From Syntrophaceae bacterium UBA6078 (GTDB lineage Bacteria; Desulfobacterota; Syntrophia; Syntrophales; UBA2210), in contig DIXO01000019.1 in assembly GCA_002428735.1 (NCBI GenBank), forward strand, positions 27,549 through 91,548: a DNA stretch of 64,000 bases, read 5' to 3'. The notes under the pieces are model-generated. The model ran no database searches, was not told the origin of the DNA, and saw only the letters and a program-made list of their open reading frames with translations. Of this stretch, positions 33,557-42,268 are shown piece after piece (within the stretch, counting starts at the first letter, position 1; each line of letters starts with the position of its first letter). The translations under genes and the position numbers were made by a program.

Positions 33557-34330
33557 GTGGATATTATTGTTGTTTCAATAGCTGCACTATTTGCTTCTGC
33601 GTTAACCCTTTTCTCCGGGTTTGGCCTGGGGACATTGCTCATGCCCGTTGTCGCGATCTTCTTTCCTGTTGAAATCGCCATTGCAATTACGGCCATGGTG
33701 CATCTGGCAAACAACGTGTTCAAAGTTGCCTTACTCGGAAAGAAGGCCAGCCGATCTGTGCTCTTGGGTTTTGGTATTCCGGCTGTCATTTCCGCATTTC
33801 TGGGCGCATTGGTTCTCGGTTGGCTTTCGTCCGTCCCCTCGGTTTTTGAGTACGCTGCATTCGGAAAGCAAATGCAGGTGTCGCCTCTAAAGCTGGTCGT
33901 AGGAATGCTGATTCTGGCCTTCGTCGCGCTTGAGTTGTCCCCCCGGTTCTCGTCCATCGCGGTGGACAGGAAGTACCTCCCATATGGCGGCGTGGTCAGC
34001 GGATTCTTTGGCGGTCTATCTGGCCATCAGGGTGCGTTCAGAAGCATGTTCCTGCTCAAGATCGGCCTCAGCAAAGAGGAGTTCGTGGCCACCGGCGTGA
34101 TGCTGGCCGTTATGGTCGATATGTCCCGCATGCTGATATACGGTTGGGAGATGTCCGGGCAACGTCACGCTGTCCAGTGGCCGCTTGTCATCGCGGCATC
34201 CGTCTCAGCATTCATTGGTGCATATTTCGGGTCTAAACTGCTCAAGAAAATCACTATCAAATCCATACAGGTAGTGGTGTCGGTACTTCTTGTTGTGGTT
34301 TCTTTAGGGCTCATGTCAGGTGTGCTGTAA
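33557..34330 (+). CDS. TauE/SafE (TSUP) family membrane transporter
   Basis: A 257-residue inner-membrane permease with about eight hydrophobic segments. N-terminal FSGFGLGTLLMPVVAIFF and the mid-protein GFFGGLSGHQGAFRSMFLL are the two characteristic TSUP half-repeats. The family exports sulfite, sulfoacetate or other organosulfur anions, or takes up sulfate. GTG 33557 is used because AGGAGG lies five bases upstream; an in-frame extension starting 54 bases earlier overlaps the HicA remnant and has no ribosome site. It is close to a MOT1-type anion transporter. Confidence 0.88.
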   Translation: MDIIVVSIAALFASALTLFSGFGLGTLLMPVVAIFFPVEIAIAITAMVHLANNVFKVALLGKKASRSVLLGFGIPAVISAFLGALVLGWLSSVPSVFEYAAFGKQMQVSPLKLVVGMLILAFVALELSPRFSSIAVDRKYLPYGGVVSGFFGGLSGHQGAFRSMFLLKIGLSKEEFVATGVMLAVMVDMSRMLIYGWEMSGQRHAVQWPLVIAASVSAFIGAYFGSKLLKKITIKSIQVVVSVLLVVVSLGLMSGVL

Positions 34331-34424
34331 TGTAATACGTCCAACACTGCGCTCAAACGGACCTGAGCAAAAAGCCGCGAAGGCCGTGCAGCTTCACGTT
34401 CTGTGACCAGTGGGGGTAGTAGAG

Positions 34425-34931
34425 ATGAAACCCGTGCGTGTCGAAGTCAATGATCTGATGCAACAGGGCTATGCATACTTTCTGACTGAGCCGATCGGCG
34501 GAAGCTTTCACCCTGATTTTCGCCCTCAGCTGACCCCGCAAGAGATGCTTGTTCTTGGCGTCTTCGGCGGAAAATACATGACGGACTGCGCGGAGGAATT
34601 CCCGGCCGACTGGTTCACCAACGCCAAACTCTGTCCCGAACGCCATGATGCGGCATTGAACTGCTTCGGCGTGAACGCGTCCCAGCCGCTGTCTTACTGG
34701 CGAGAAAAGGGATGGATCTACCACGAAGATCCGCGTGGCTGGTTTCAGTGGTACTGCCGCTACTACATGGGGCGGCGGTGTCCGGACGATGACCGTCAGA
34801 TCAGACGGTGGCGCGCGTTTCAGCGGCATGTCGCGCAAATAAAGAAGCACTGCCGTCCCGGCGACCGGAATTGCCGGCCCCGACAGCGCCAGGCCTTGCT
34901 CCAGTGGGCGTATGATTCACGGCACATGTAA
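34425..34931 (+). CDS. Conserved hypothetical protein rich in Trp and Arg
   Basis: A 168-residue soluble protein of unknown function. The sequence has a compact N-terminal half (YAYFLTEPIGGSFHPDFRPQLTPQEML), a Cys/Asp stretch around residues 60-80, an aromatic core (GWFQWYCRYYMGRRCPDDDRQI) and a basic end closing with RQALLQWAYDSR. I recall similar proteins across varied bacteria, and in eukaryotes too, but no function. ATG 34425 is selected over an in-frame GTG at 34410. It ends at the edge of the RelE-like remnant. Confidence 0.7.
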   Translation: MKPVRVEVNDLMQQGYAYFLTEPIGGSFHPDFRPQLTPQEMLVLGVFGGKYMTDCAEEFPADWFTNAKLCPERHDAALNCFGVNASQPLSYWREKGWIYHEDPRGWFQWYCRYYMGRRCPDDDRQIRRWRAFQRHVAQIKKHCRPGDRNCRPRQRQALLQWAYDSRHM

Positions 34932-34932
34932 C

Positions 34933-35046
34933 GATTATGACCACGGTTATCGGGTGTACTTTGGAAGAATAGGACAAAAGCGGGTCATATTATTGGCTGG
35001 CGGTGACAAAGAAAGCCAGTCCAAAGATATTAAGACCGACTTACGT
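34933..35046 (+). pseudogene. RelE/HigB-like toxin fragment
   Basis: About 38 codons encode DYDHGYRVYFGRIGQKRVILL then AGGDKESQSKDIKT, which is the C-terminal half of the RelE-type addiction-module killer proteins (usual form GYRVYFxxxGxxxxxLLxGGDKxxQxxDI). The N-terminal half is absent: the fragment begins immediately after the stop of the upstream gene. There is no stop after it, so its frame runs on into the MOT1 transporter and a naive start at 34912 would fuse them. No antitoxin gene follows. Confidence 0.6.
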
Positions 35047-35082
35047 CTATCGCGTAACCTACAGGAGGGTGGTCTCTCGATA

Positions 35083-36192
35083 ATGAAGGTCAAGTCATTT
35101 GAGTTCAATCTAAGAGAATTGGCCGGCTCCATGGGCGACTTCGGGACCCTTTTTCCGTTAGCAATCGGCTATATCGTTGTCTGCGGTCTCAATCCGGCAG
35201 GGTTTCTGGTAATGATGGGCCTGGCAAATATTGTCACCGGGCTCATGTACCGGCTTCCCATGCCTATAGAACCGATGAAAATTCTGGCGGTGGTGGCAAT
35301 TGCTCAACACTGGACTCCATCAATGGTTTATGCGTCCGGGTTCGCAATGGGTGTTATCTGGATAGTCTTTGCTCTGACTGGGGTCATAGGCTGGATTGCA
35401 AAGGTAACACCCAATTCTGTTATTCGTGGAATCCAGGCATCGCTCGGCGTGCTCCTGGCTATTGCGGCTATCAAAATGATTTCTACATGGTGGACAATTG
35501 GTATCGTCTCCATTATCATAGTCCTATTATTACGCCAGAATCGCTATGCCCCGGCTGCTATTGTGCTGATGCTTCTCGGCGTGGCCATTATGTTTATCAA
35601 GGGACAATTTCAGCACGTGAGCCCTCCATCCTTCAGCTTCCCGCATCTTACGGGCTTTTCTCTCGAGGAAGTTTGGCAGACGCTGCTCCTCGCGGGTTTC
35701 GCCCAGGTTCCATTGACAGTTACAAACGCAACCATTGCCACTTCTTCCCTGATAAAAACATACTGGCCGGAGAAAGCGGTAAGCGAGAGGCGGCTTTCCT
35801 GGAGCCAAGGCATTATGAACCTGATTCCACCTTTCTTTGGCGGCATGCCAATGTGTCATGGGGCCGGCGGCCTGGCCGGCCAGTATTACTTTGGCGCACG
35901 GACAGGTGGGGCAAATATTATAGAGGGATTGATAGAAGTCGCGATGGGGTTGTTTCTGGCTGGCTCTATCGCCGGGATATTTGCTTTCTTTCCCACAGCC
36001 ATTATTGGTGCCATGCTGTTTCTTGTAGGGATAGAACTTACCAAGTTTGCCAAAGATATTCGGGCAGACAAGGATCTGATTCCCATGTCCATAACCGTCA
36101 TCGTTTCATTGACCACTAATATGGCTTACGGTTTTTTGGCTGGGCTCACAGCGCACTATCTAATCCGATTTATTTCAAGAAAGAAAGGGTAG
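35083..36192 (+). CDS. MOT1/SulP-related molybdate or sulfate transporter
   Basis: A 369-residue inner-membrane transporter with about ten membrane segments. LRELAGSMGDFGTLFPLAIGY at the N-terminus and the later GFAQVPLTVTNATIA and GGMPMCHGAGGLAGQYYFGAR segments are signatures of the MFS_MOT1 family, eukaryotic and bacterial high-affinity molybdate uptake proteins related to SulP. ATG 35083 has AGGAGGG upstream (long spacing) and begins at the family N-terminus. The upstream in-frame codons belong to a toxin remnant, not to this protein. It could support the oxyanion metabolism implied by the tup locus. Confidence 0.85.
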   Translation: MKVKSFEFNLRELAGSMGDFGTLFPLAIGYIVVCGLNPAGFLVMMGLANIVTGLMYRLPMPIEPMKILAVVAIAQHWTPSMVYASGFAMGVIWIVFALTGVIGWIAKVTPNSVIRGIQASLGVLLAIAAIKMISTWWTIGIVSIIIVLLLRQNRYAPAAIVLMLLGVAIMFIKGQFQHVSPPSFSFPHLTGFSLEEVWQTLLLAGFAQVPLTVTNATIATSSLIKTYWPEKAVSERRLSWSQGIMNLIPPFFGGMPMCHGAGGLAGQYYFGARTGGANIIEGLIEVAMGLFLAGSIAGIFAFFPTAIIGAMLFLVGIELTKFAKDIRADKDLIPMSITVIVSLTTNMAYGFLAGLTAHYLIRFISRKKG

Positions 36193-36246
36193 TAAGAATT
36201 TCGCACTACAGCGAATTACAACGTATTTCGTTGGAGGGTTTGACTT

Positions 36247-36984
36247 ATGCGGTTTACATTCGTCGGATGCGGGGACGCCTTTGGAAGCGGCGGTCGCCTT
36301 CATACGTGCTTCCATGTGACAGGAGAGCATGCGAATTTTCTCATTGACTGCGGGGCGTCTTCTCTCATCGGTCTGAAGGCGAATCGGATTTTCCTGAACG
36401 CCATTCAAGCCATATTCGTTACCCACTTTCACGCAGATCATTTCGGAGGCATCCCGTTTTTCATGCTGGACGCGCAGTTTTTTTCCAAGCGCAGCGAGCC
36501 GCTGACAATCGTGGGGCCGCCGGGGCTCTCCTCCTGGTTCGAACGGGTAATGGAAACTGCCTTTCCAGGATCATCAAAAACGGTGCCGACGTTTTCCGTA
36601 TCTCTTGTGGAAATATCCGCAGACGAACAGAGGACGGTGGCGGGGGTCAATGTGCAATCGTTTCAGGCGAAGCATGGAGACCCGGGCGGCCTTTGTTTTT
36701 CGTACCGTTTTGAAGCGGAGGGGAAAATCATCGCATACACCGGCGACACCGAGTGGACCGATGAATTGATTTCAGCCGCGAAAGATGCGGATCTTTTTGT
36801 CGCCGAAGCCTACTTTTTCGAGAAAAAGGTAAAGATGCATCTTGATCTTCAGTCGCTCGCGGCGCGGTTGCCGCAGATGAACGCCAAACGGGTCGTTCTC
36901 ACACACATGAGCGATGATATGCTTGGCCGTCTGAAAGAGCTTTCCTATGAAACCGCTTATGACGGCATGATCATTACCCTATAA
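36247..36984 (+). CDS. Metallo-beta-lactamase fold hydrolase, RNase Z-like
   Basis: A 245-residue metal hydrolase. FVGCGDAFGSGGRLHTCF opens the fold; the zinc motif is THFHADHFGG near residue 60, with further ligands at AKHGDPGG, YTGDTEW and the closing LTHMSDDML. The layout resembles RNase Z or small phosphodiesterases, but the exosite arm of true tRNase Z is not present, so tRNA processing is unproven. GGAGGG precedes the ATG. It converges with the next gene with a three-base gap. Confidence 0.85.
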   Translation: MRFTFVGCGDAFGSGGRLHTCFHVTGEHANFLIDCGASSLIGLKANRIFLNAIQAIFVTHFHADHFGGIPFFMLDAQFFSKRSEPLTIVGPPGLSSWFERVMETAFPGSSKTVPTFSVSLVEISADEQRTVAGVNVQSFQAKHGDPGGLCFSYRFEAEGKIIAYTGDTEWTDELISAAKDADLFVAEAYFFEKKVKMHLDLQSLAARLPQMNAKRVVLTHMSDDMLGRLKELSYETAYDGMIITL

Positions 36985-36987
36985 AAT

Positions 36988-37560
36988 CTACTGCCTGAAA
37001 AAGGGATTCGTCCGCCGCTCCCGCCCGATGGTTGAGGCGGGCCCGTGTCCCGGATAGACCCGCACATCGTCTCCCAAAGGAAATATCCTTTCTTTGACCC
37101 CCGCGATCAGCCGGTTATGGTCCCCGCCCGGAAAGTCAGTGCGCCCAATGGAGCCGTAAAAAAGGGTATCCCCCGTAAAGACCGCGCCGGGCGCGGAAAA
37201 ACACACACCGCCGGGAGAATGTCCGGGGGTGTGGATCACCCTGATTCGGTAGGTGCCGACCTTAATTTCCTGACCGTCCGTCAGATCCCCGTCAGGCGGA
37301 AACCCCAGCCCGTGGGCATCAAGCCTGTGTATCCACACGGGGGCCTTGACGATATCTTTCAGTTCTCTGGCCGCGCCCGTATGGTCAAAATGGCCGTGCG
37401 TGATCAGGATATATTTGATTCTGAGGCCGGTACTGGTTATCACTTTTACGATGCGAAACGCCTCGGCGCCGGGATCAATGACAACACCCTCCATACTTTT
37501 CTTGCACCCCAGTATATAACAGTTGGCCTGAATCGGGCCGACAGTCATCATCTTAAGCAT
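36988..37560 (-). CDS. Metallo-beta-lactamase fold hydrolase, glyoxalase II-like
   Basis: A 190-residue hydrolase and the only minus-strand gene in the 27-53 kb stretch. It contains THGHFDHTG (metal motif), IHTPGHSPGG, FTGDTLF and YPGHGP, the full set of ligands of YcbL/GloB-type hydroxyacylglutathione hydrolases. Lacking the C-terminal glutathione-binding helices of GloB, it belongs to the short type with unknown thioester substrate. The ATG at 37560 is chosen because AAGGAGA lies ten bases away; an ATG three codons upstream is too close to that site. Confidence 0.88.
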   Translation of the reverse strand: MLKMMTVGPIQANCYILGCKKSMEGVVIDPGAEAFRIVKVITSTGLRIKYILITHGHFDHTGAARELKDIVKAPVWIHRLDAHGLGFPPDGDLTDGQEIKVGTYRIRVIHTPGHSPGGVCFSAPGAVFTGDTLFYGSIGRTDFPGGDHNRLIAGVKERIFPLGDDVRVYPGHGPASTIGRERRTNPFFRQ

Positions 37561-37770
37561 GCCGCGCATGTCTCCTTCCTGATGGTTATATTTGCTATTC
37601 AACTTAATCATTCTTTTCCAGAATTCAAGGCCATGCTACAGTGGAGACTTCTTGAACTTCCCGCGCTTTTGCTATAGGACATGAGCGGGTAATCATGAAT
37701 GGCTCAACACAAACCCCGGCTTGGTCTGCCGGCCATGACCGGCTGTTTTCCCGTGGAATTGACATATACG

Positions 37771-38145
37771 ATGAAGACTCACATGAGAACACTTCCTGTT
37801 CTGGTACTGCTGGTTGCAATCATGGTGCCGGTGACCGCGGAAACGAACGCGGCAGACCAAAACATCCTGACCTACACGGTTTCAGACCAGGGGATCGCGG
37901 TAATTTCAGCAGTTACGCCGTATGATTCTCAACCGCAAGTCCGGAACGCTTTCCTGAAATGGTTCAAACGTGGCTTCGATACAGTCTTGTCCGGCAGTTC
38001 GCCCTTGATGATAGAGTGGGATACCACTGCTAAAGGGCGGGCTGGCCAGCGGGGGTATGATCTCGGAATGGGAGAGGCAGAGAAATTTATGCAGAAGAAG
38101 GCCTCCAGTCAATCGCTCCAGACAACTTCGATTCCGCCCCTCTGA
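37771..38145 (+). CDS. Small exported protein, unknown function
   Basis: A 124-residue protein with a signal peptide (basic MKTHMRT, hydrophobic LPVLVLLVAIMV, cleavage near residue 25). The mature part of about 100 residues has a short beta-like beginning (ILTYTVSDQGIAVISAV), a helix with FLKWFKRGFDTVL and a low-complexity end. I do not recognise a family. The start is uncertain: there is no strong ribosome site, and the frame is open upstream to 37699. It is AT/GC-neutral and lies alone. Confidence 0.5.
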   Translation: MKTHMRTLPVLVLLVAIMVPVTAETNAADQNILTYTVSDQGIAVISAVTPYDSQPQVRNAFLKWFKRGFDTVLSGSSPLMIEWDTTAKGRAGQRGYDLGMGEAEKFMQKKASSQSLQTTSIPPL

Positions 38146-38185
38146 ACTCGATAAGGCCCTCTCAAAAAGTAGAAATAATAAAGAG

Positions 38186-38210
38186 ACAGGGGATATCTCC
38201 CGTATTTTTA
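38186..38210. repeat. REP-like half palindrome
   Basis: ACAGGGGATATCTCCCG then TATTTTTA lies 22 bases before the next start codon. It shares the form GGGATAxxTCCCGTATTTT with the sequence at 30785-30803, so the two are probably members of one dispersed family. Confidence 0.5.
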
Positions 38211-38232
38211 ATATGATAAGGAGTTTGTGGAA

Positions 38233-39168
38233 ATGAAAGAGAACCGGATTCAAACCGTCAGTGTTATCGGCTGCGGATACATGGGCTGGGTTTTTGGACT
38301 TCACTGCGCAATTCATGGGTATCCTGTCAATATTTATGATATTAATCAGGAAGCCATAGATCGGGCGAAAGAGCAGATTTCTCAGGAATTGGATGCACAG
38401 AAGGATAAGCGCCTCATCACGCCCGAGGAAAAACAAGCCATTCTCCGTCGCATCTCCTTCACGCAAGATTTACAAAATGCAGTCGCGACAGCTGATTTCG
38501 TATTCGAGACCGTTCCGGAGAAGCTCGAGCTCAAGCGGGAGATATTCGCCCGTCTGGACCGGTTTTCTCCCGCGGAAACGATTCTGGCGACAGGGAGTTC
38601 CTCGTTGCCCGTATCCCGCATAGAGGATGCGACAAAACGGCCGGACCGGGTGCTGAACACACATTTTTATCCTCCCATCTGGGAGATGCCCATGGTTGAA
38701 CTGATGCGGGGAACCGCCACCTCGGAGGAGACGCTGGATCGAGTCCGGCAATTCATGAATGATATCGAAGTGGTTTCGCTCATGGTCCTCAAGGAGAGCA
38801 CTGGTTTTCTCTTTAACCGCATATGGCGCGCGATCAAAAAGGAATGCCTCACCGTCGCGGACACGGGCGTAGCGACCTTTGAAGATGTGGACCGCGCCTG
38901 GAGCATCTTCATGGCCATTTTTAAGAAATTTCCGGGCCCCTTCGCACTGATGGACTCAATAGGGCTGGATACCGTTCTGGATATAGAAAAAGTGTATCAC
39001 CAAAAGTCGGGCAACAGCGCCGACGCCCCTCCTAAGATTCTTACCGACAAGGTCGAGAACAGGGAATTGGGCCTGAAGACCGGGAAAGGGTTCTACACCT
39101 ACCCTCGGCCCGCCTTTGAGAAAGATGACTGGCTGCCGATCGGCAAACGCGCTGGTTCGGAAGACTGA
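38233..39168 (+). CDS. 3-hydroxyacyl-CoA dehydrogenase family protein
   Basis: A 311-residue NAD-dependent dehydrogenase of the 3-hydroxybutyryl-CoA type. VIGCGYMGWVFGLHCA is the Rossmann motif near residue 10. The substrate region contains NTHFYPPIWEMPMVELMRG, where the catalytic His/Glu pair (H near 140 and E near 150) is expected, and the C-terminal helical domain begins at STGFLFNRIWRA. The ATG at 38233 fits AAGGAG nine bases upstream better than a GTG at 38227. No crotonase or thiolase genes are adjacent, so it may act on non-CoA hydroxy acids. Confidence 0.85.
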   Translation: MKENRIQTVSVIGCGYMGWVFGLHCAIHGYPVNIYDINQEAIDRAKEQISQELDAQKDKRLITPEEKQAILRRISFTQDLQNAVATADFVFETVPEKLELKREIFARLDRFSPAETILATGSSSLPVSRIEDATKRPDRVLNTHFYPPIWEMPMVELMRGTATSEETLDRVRQFMNDIEVVSLMVLKESTGFLFNRIWRAIKKECLTVADTGVATFEDVDRAWSIFMAIFKKFPGPFALMDSIGLDTVLDIEKVYHQKSGNSADAPPKILTDKVENRELGLKTGKGFYTYPRPAFEKDDWLPIGKRAGSED

Positions 39169-39348
39169 TTGTCAGTGATATGGCGTATCCCTATTTCAAG
39201 GAACCTGACGGGGCTGCGGGATTTTCTGGATGAGATTGAATCAGACCGGAAGAAAAACTTGGTAAAGAGTAAGTTAAAGGTGCAGATCGGTGACTGCATG
39301 CGTGTTATGCCGATGACACAACCATAACGGTTAACAGAGGAATCTTTT

Positions 39349-40302
39349 ATGACGTCTCACGGGAAAGAACAATCGGTTCAGGTTGCCGTCATACAGGCGG
39401 CGTCAGTACCCTTCGACAGCGATGCCTGTGTTGACAAGGCGGTGCGCCTGATCGGCGAAGCTGCCGCTACCGGCGCGAAGGTGATCCTTTTTCCGGAAGC
39501 CTTCGTCGGCGGATATCCGAAAGGGTTGAGCTACGGCCTCGTGGTGGGCGCGCGCGACCCGGCAGGACGTGAAGAATTCCGGATATACTTTGACGCGGCT
39601 ATCGAGGTGCCGGGTTCTCAGACGCAACGGCTCGGCGAGGCCGCGGCTGAACATGGAGCCTATGTCGTGATCGGGGTGATCGAGCGCGAAATCGGGACCT
39701 GTTACTGCACCGTGCTCTTTTTCGGTCCCGACGGCAGCCTGCTCGGCAAGCATCGCAAACTCATGCCGACCGCTCTGGAACGGATGATCTGGGGATTCGG
39801 GGACGGGTCAACGCTGACGGTCGTCCAGAGCCCCTATGGACGGATCGGCTCCGTCATCTGCTGGGAGAATTACATGCCCATGCTCCGTATGGCCATGTAC
39901 GCCAAGAACGTCGCCCTCTATTGCGCCCCTACCGCCGATGACAGAGATACATGGCTGATGTCAATGCGGCACGTGGCCCTCGAAGGACGCTGTTTTGTGA
40001 TGACCGCGTGCCAGTTCATCCGCAAGGGGGATTTTCCGGAAACGGTGCGTGTGTCTCTGGGGGATGGACCGGATTCGGTATTGATGCGCGGCGGGAGCGC
40101 TATCATCAGTCCGTTGGGCGCCGTGCTGGCGGGGCCGAATTTCGAAGGCGAGACTATTCTTACGGCGACGCTTGATCTGGGTGAGATCGCCCGCGGAAAG
40201 TTCGACATGGATGTTGCAGGCCATTACAGCCGGCCGGACATCTTTCAGCTCCGCGTGAATGAGGAGCCCATGGACCCGGTAATTTCGAAAACCGGGGAAT
40301 AA
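39349..40302 (+). CDS. Nitrilase-family carbon-nitrogen hydrolase
   Basis: A 317-residue hydrolase with the complete Glu-Lys-Cys triad: E50 in ILFPEAFVGGYP, K137 in KHRKLMPT and C171 in VICWENYMP. The CWEN signature and HRKLxPT are typical of true aliphatic or aryl nitrilases rather than amidases, which would convert nitriles to carboxylic acid and ammonia. It is a single gene with AGAGGAA upstream. Substrate is unknown. Confidence 0.92.
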   Translation: MTSHGKEQSVQVAVIQAASVPFDSDACVDKAVRLIGEAAATGAKVILFPEAFVGGYPKGLSYGLVVGARDPAGREEFRIYFDAAIEVPGSQTQRLGEAAAEHGAYVVIGVIEREIGTCYCTVLFFGPDGSLLGKHRKLMPTALERMIWGFGDGSTLTVVQSPYGRIGSVICWENYMPMLRMAMYAKNVALYCAPTADDRDTWLMSMRHVALEGRCFVMTACQFIRKGDFPETVRVSLGDGPDSVLMRGGSAIISPLGAVLAGPNFEGETILTATLDLGEIARGKFDMDVAGHYSRPDIFQLRVNEEPMDPVISKTGE

Positions 40303-40435
40303 CAGGGAAAGATGGGGAGAAAAGCCCCCTCCCCTTCCGCGGACAGGACGTGGGTCGTGCGATCTTTCCAGCAGGGGCAAGGACGGATCAAGTTGATTTC
40401 AATAAACACTGTCACAGAAGCGAAAGGAGGATTTT

Positions 40436-40597
40436 ATGGAGATTATCAAGATTATTTGCGCAATTATATTGCCGCCGTTAGGTGTTTTTTTACAGGTCGG
40501 TATCGGAAAGCATTTCTGGATTAACATACTTCTGACTCTGCTCGGCTATATTCCGGGTATTGTTCACGCCGTATGGGTTGTGGCGAAGAACAAATGA
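40436..40597 (+). CDS. Pmp3/YqaE family small membrane protein
   Basis: A 53-residue gene missed by length filters. AAAGGAGG stands six bases before the ATG. The peptide has two membrane helices: IIKIICAIILPPLGVFLQ and INILLTLLGYIPGIVHAVWVV. The ILPPLGVFL and GYIPGIVHA phrases are diagnostic of the Pmp3/UPF0057 family, salt- and stress-induced proteins that affect membrane potential. It is a single gene between nitrilase and lipocalin. Confidence 0.88.
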   Translation: MEIIKIICAIILPPLGVFLQVGIGKHFWINILLTLLGYIPGIVHAVWVVAKNK

Positions 40598-40657
40598 GCA
40601 CCAGTTGATATAGTCAGTATATTGCTCGTCTTTGTTCATGGTTCCTGGAACCCTTCT

Positions 40658-41170
40658 ATGAAAAGATTATCCATTCTGCTGCTCGTGCTTTTAACCGGGT
40701 GCGTTGGAATACCTGAGAACGTAACGCCCGTCGAAAATTTCAGGTTGGAAAGATATCTGGGCACATGGTACGAAATCGCGCGGCTGGATCATTCATTCGA
40801 GCGAGGGCTGACGCACGTGACTGCCGATTACACCTTGCGGGATGACGGCGGCGTCAGAGTCATCAACCGCGGCTATTCCGCCGCGAAAGATGCGTGGCAG
40901 GAAGCGGAAGGCAAGGCGTATTTTGTTCAAGCATCGGATCAGGGATTTCTGAAAGTTTCTTTCTGGGGGCCTTTTTACGGCTCGTATATCATTTTCGAAC
41001 TTGACCATGAGCATTATCAGTATTCGCTGGTATGCGGACCCGATAGATCGTATCTCTGGATCCTGGCGAGAAAACCGAAGATAGAGAATCAGATACGGGA
41101 CATGCTCATGGAAAAAGCGGCCGCCCGCGGTTTCGAAACGGCGAAACTCATGTTTATCAATCATGACTGA
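40658..41170 (+). CDS. blc: Bacterial lipocalin (Blc-like lipoprotein)
   Basis: A 170-residue outer-membrane lipoprotein. The signal peptide ends with LLTGC (Cys15), and the lipocalin hallmark is YLGTWYEIARLDHSFERG near residue 35. It is followed by the beta-barrel pattern with FWGPFYGSYIIFELD and the closing LVCGPDRSYLWILAR. Blc binds fatty acids or lysophospholipids and is induced by envelope stress. The ATG at 40658 begins the signal peptide; an earlier in-frame start adds 12 residues. No strong ribosome site. Confidence 0.9.
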   Translation: MKRLSILLLVLLTGCVGIPENVTPVENFRLERYLGTWYEIARLDHSFERGLTHVTADYTLRDDGGVRVINRGYSAAKDAWQEAEGKAYFVQASDQGFLKVSFWGPFYGSYIIFELDHEHYQYSLVCGPDRSYLWILARKPKIENQIRDMLMEKAAARGFETAKLMFINHD

Positions 41171-41325
41171 TCCCATAGCGTGTGCGGTATCCCGATACGG
41201 TGTGGGATATCACCGATTAAGCGCAGAACATTGGCAGCCGCATTTCCGAAAAACCTTTGACAAAAAATCCTTCCTGTAGTAGTTACCATAAGTCATTATA
41301 AGTAAGTATTTTCAGGAAAGAGTGT

Positions 41326-42252
41326 ATGCGCGGAAAAATAAGCGATTTACTGACCGCAAGAGAGGCATCACAACTCCTTAACACCAATGAAAAAAAGGTG
41401 TACTCCCTTGCCCAGGAGGGGAAACTCCCCGGGACGAAGGTAACGGGGAAATGGATTTTCCCCCGGCCCGAACTGGAAGAATACCTTCGATTAATGGCCC
41501 AGCAGACCCTGCGCAGGTCTTTCTTTGAATCGGTGATCGACAGAAAAGTAATCCTCGCCTGCGGCTCCGACGACCCTGTCCTGTGCATGGCCCAGGGATT
41601 CTTTCATAAAGAGAATCCTGGCTACACTTTCTTTTCTTCCAGCGTTGGCAGCGGAGAGGGACTGAGACTTCTGGGTGAGGGATTTTGCCATATAGCCGTC
41701 TGTCACCTGTACGATCCCGATGCCGATGACTTCAATTTTCCTTTTCTGGAACGTTATGTTGGTTCCACCGATACGGTGACCCTCGTGAATCTGTTCTACC
41801 GGCGAGTCGGTTTCGCCGCAAAAGACCGGGAGGTCACCTCATTCAGCGAACTTATCGACCGCAACCTGCGCTTCGTCAATCGTCAGAGTGGCTCCGGGAT
41901 ACGGGCGCTTGTCGATCACCTCATCGAGACGGAGGGGGTACCCGTTTCAGATATAAAGGGTTTTGAAGACGAGGCCTTCACCCATCTCGATGTCATCAAC
42001 CATATCAGCAGCGACAGGGCCGACGCGGGAATCGTGGCAGAGGCCGTCGCCAGCGGCGCGAACCTCCCATTTTACACGATTCTGGAGGAGCGGTTCGATA
42101 TGGTTGTCCGAAAGGAGATCTTCTTTGACAAAAATATCCAGGTCTTCGTCGAATTCCTCAGATCGGAACGCTTCAGGGAACTGCTGAAGAACATGAGAGG
42201 GTATAATTCCCGGGATACCGGGAAGATCATCTATGCAAAAACAAAAGAGTAG
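41326..42252 (+). CDS. HTH/substrate-binding-like regulator of the tungstate operon
   Basis: A 308-residue DNA-binding regulator. Residues about 8-55 form an excisionase/MerR-like helix-turn-helix (LLTAREASQLLNTNEKKVYSL then KVTGKWIFPRPELEEYL). Residues about 70-300 resemble a periplasmic-binding-protein fold without signal peptide, with SSVGSGEGLRLLGEG and NRQSGSGIRALVDHL. Such fusions sense molybdate or tungstate. It ends 16 bases before tupA, so it is cotranscribed with, and probably controls, the transporter. A TTGACA at 41257-41262 may be its -35 box; no good -10 was found. Confidence 0.85.
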   Translation: MRGKISDLLTAREASQLLNTNEKKVYSLAQEGKLPGTKVTGKWIFPRPELEEYLRLMAQQTLRRSFFESVIDRKVILACGSDDPVLCMAQGFFHKENPGYTFFSSSVGSGEGLRLLGEGFCHIAVCHLYDPDADDFNFPFLERYVGSTDTVTLVNLFYRRVGFAAKDREVTSFSELIDRNLRFVNRQSGSGIRALVDHLIETEGVPVSDIKGFEDEAFTHLDVINHISSDRADAGIVAEAVASGANLPFYTILEERFDMVVRKEIFFDKNIQVFVEFLRSERFRELLKNMRGYNSRDTGKIIYAKTKE

Positions 42253-42268
42253 CGAAAGGAGTGGGGTA

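Noticed and set aside
39175..39327. 50-codon frame ending IGDCMRVMPMTQP, resembling the first motif of a DNA methylase
   Set aside because: The resemblance is limited to about ten residues, the start is a GTG without a ribosome site, and the rest of a methylase is absent. It might be a relic, but the support is too thin.
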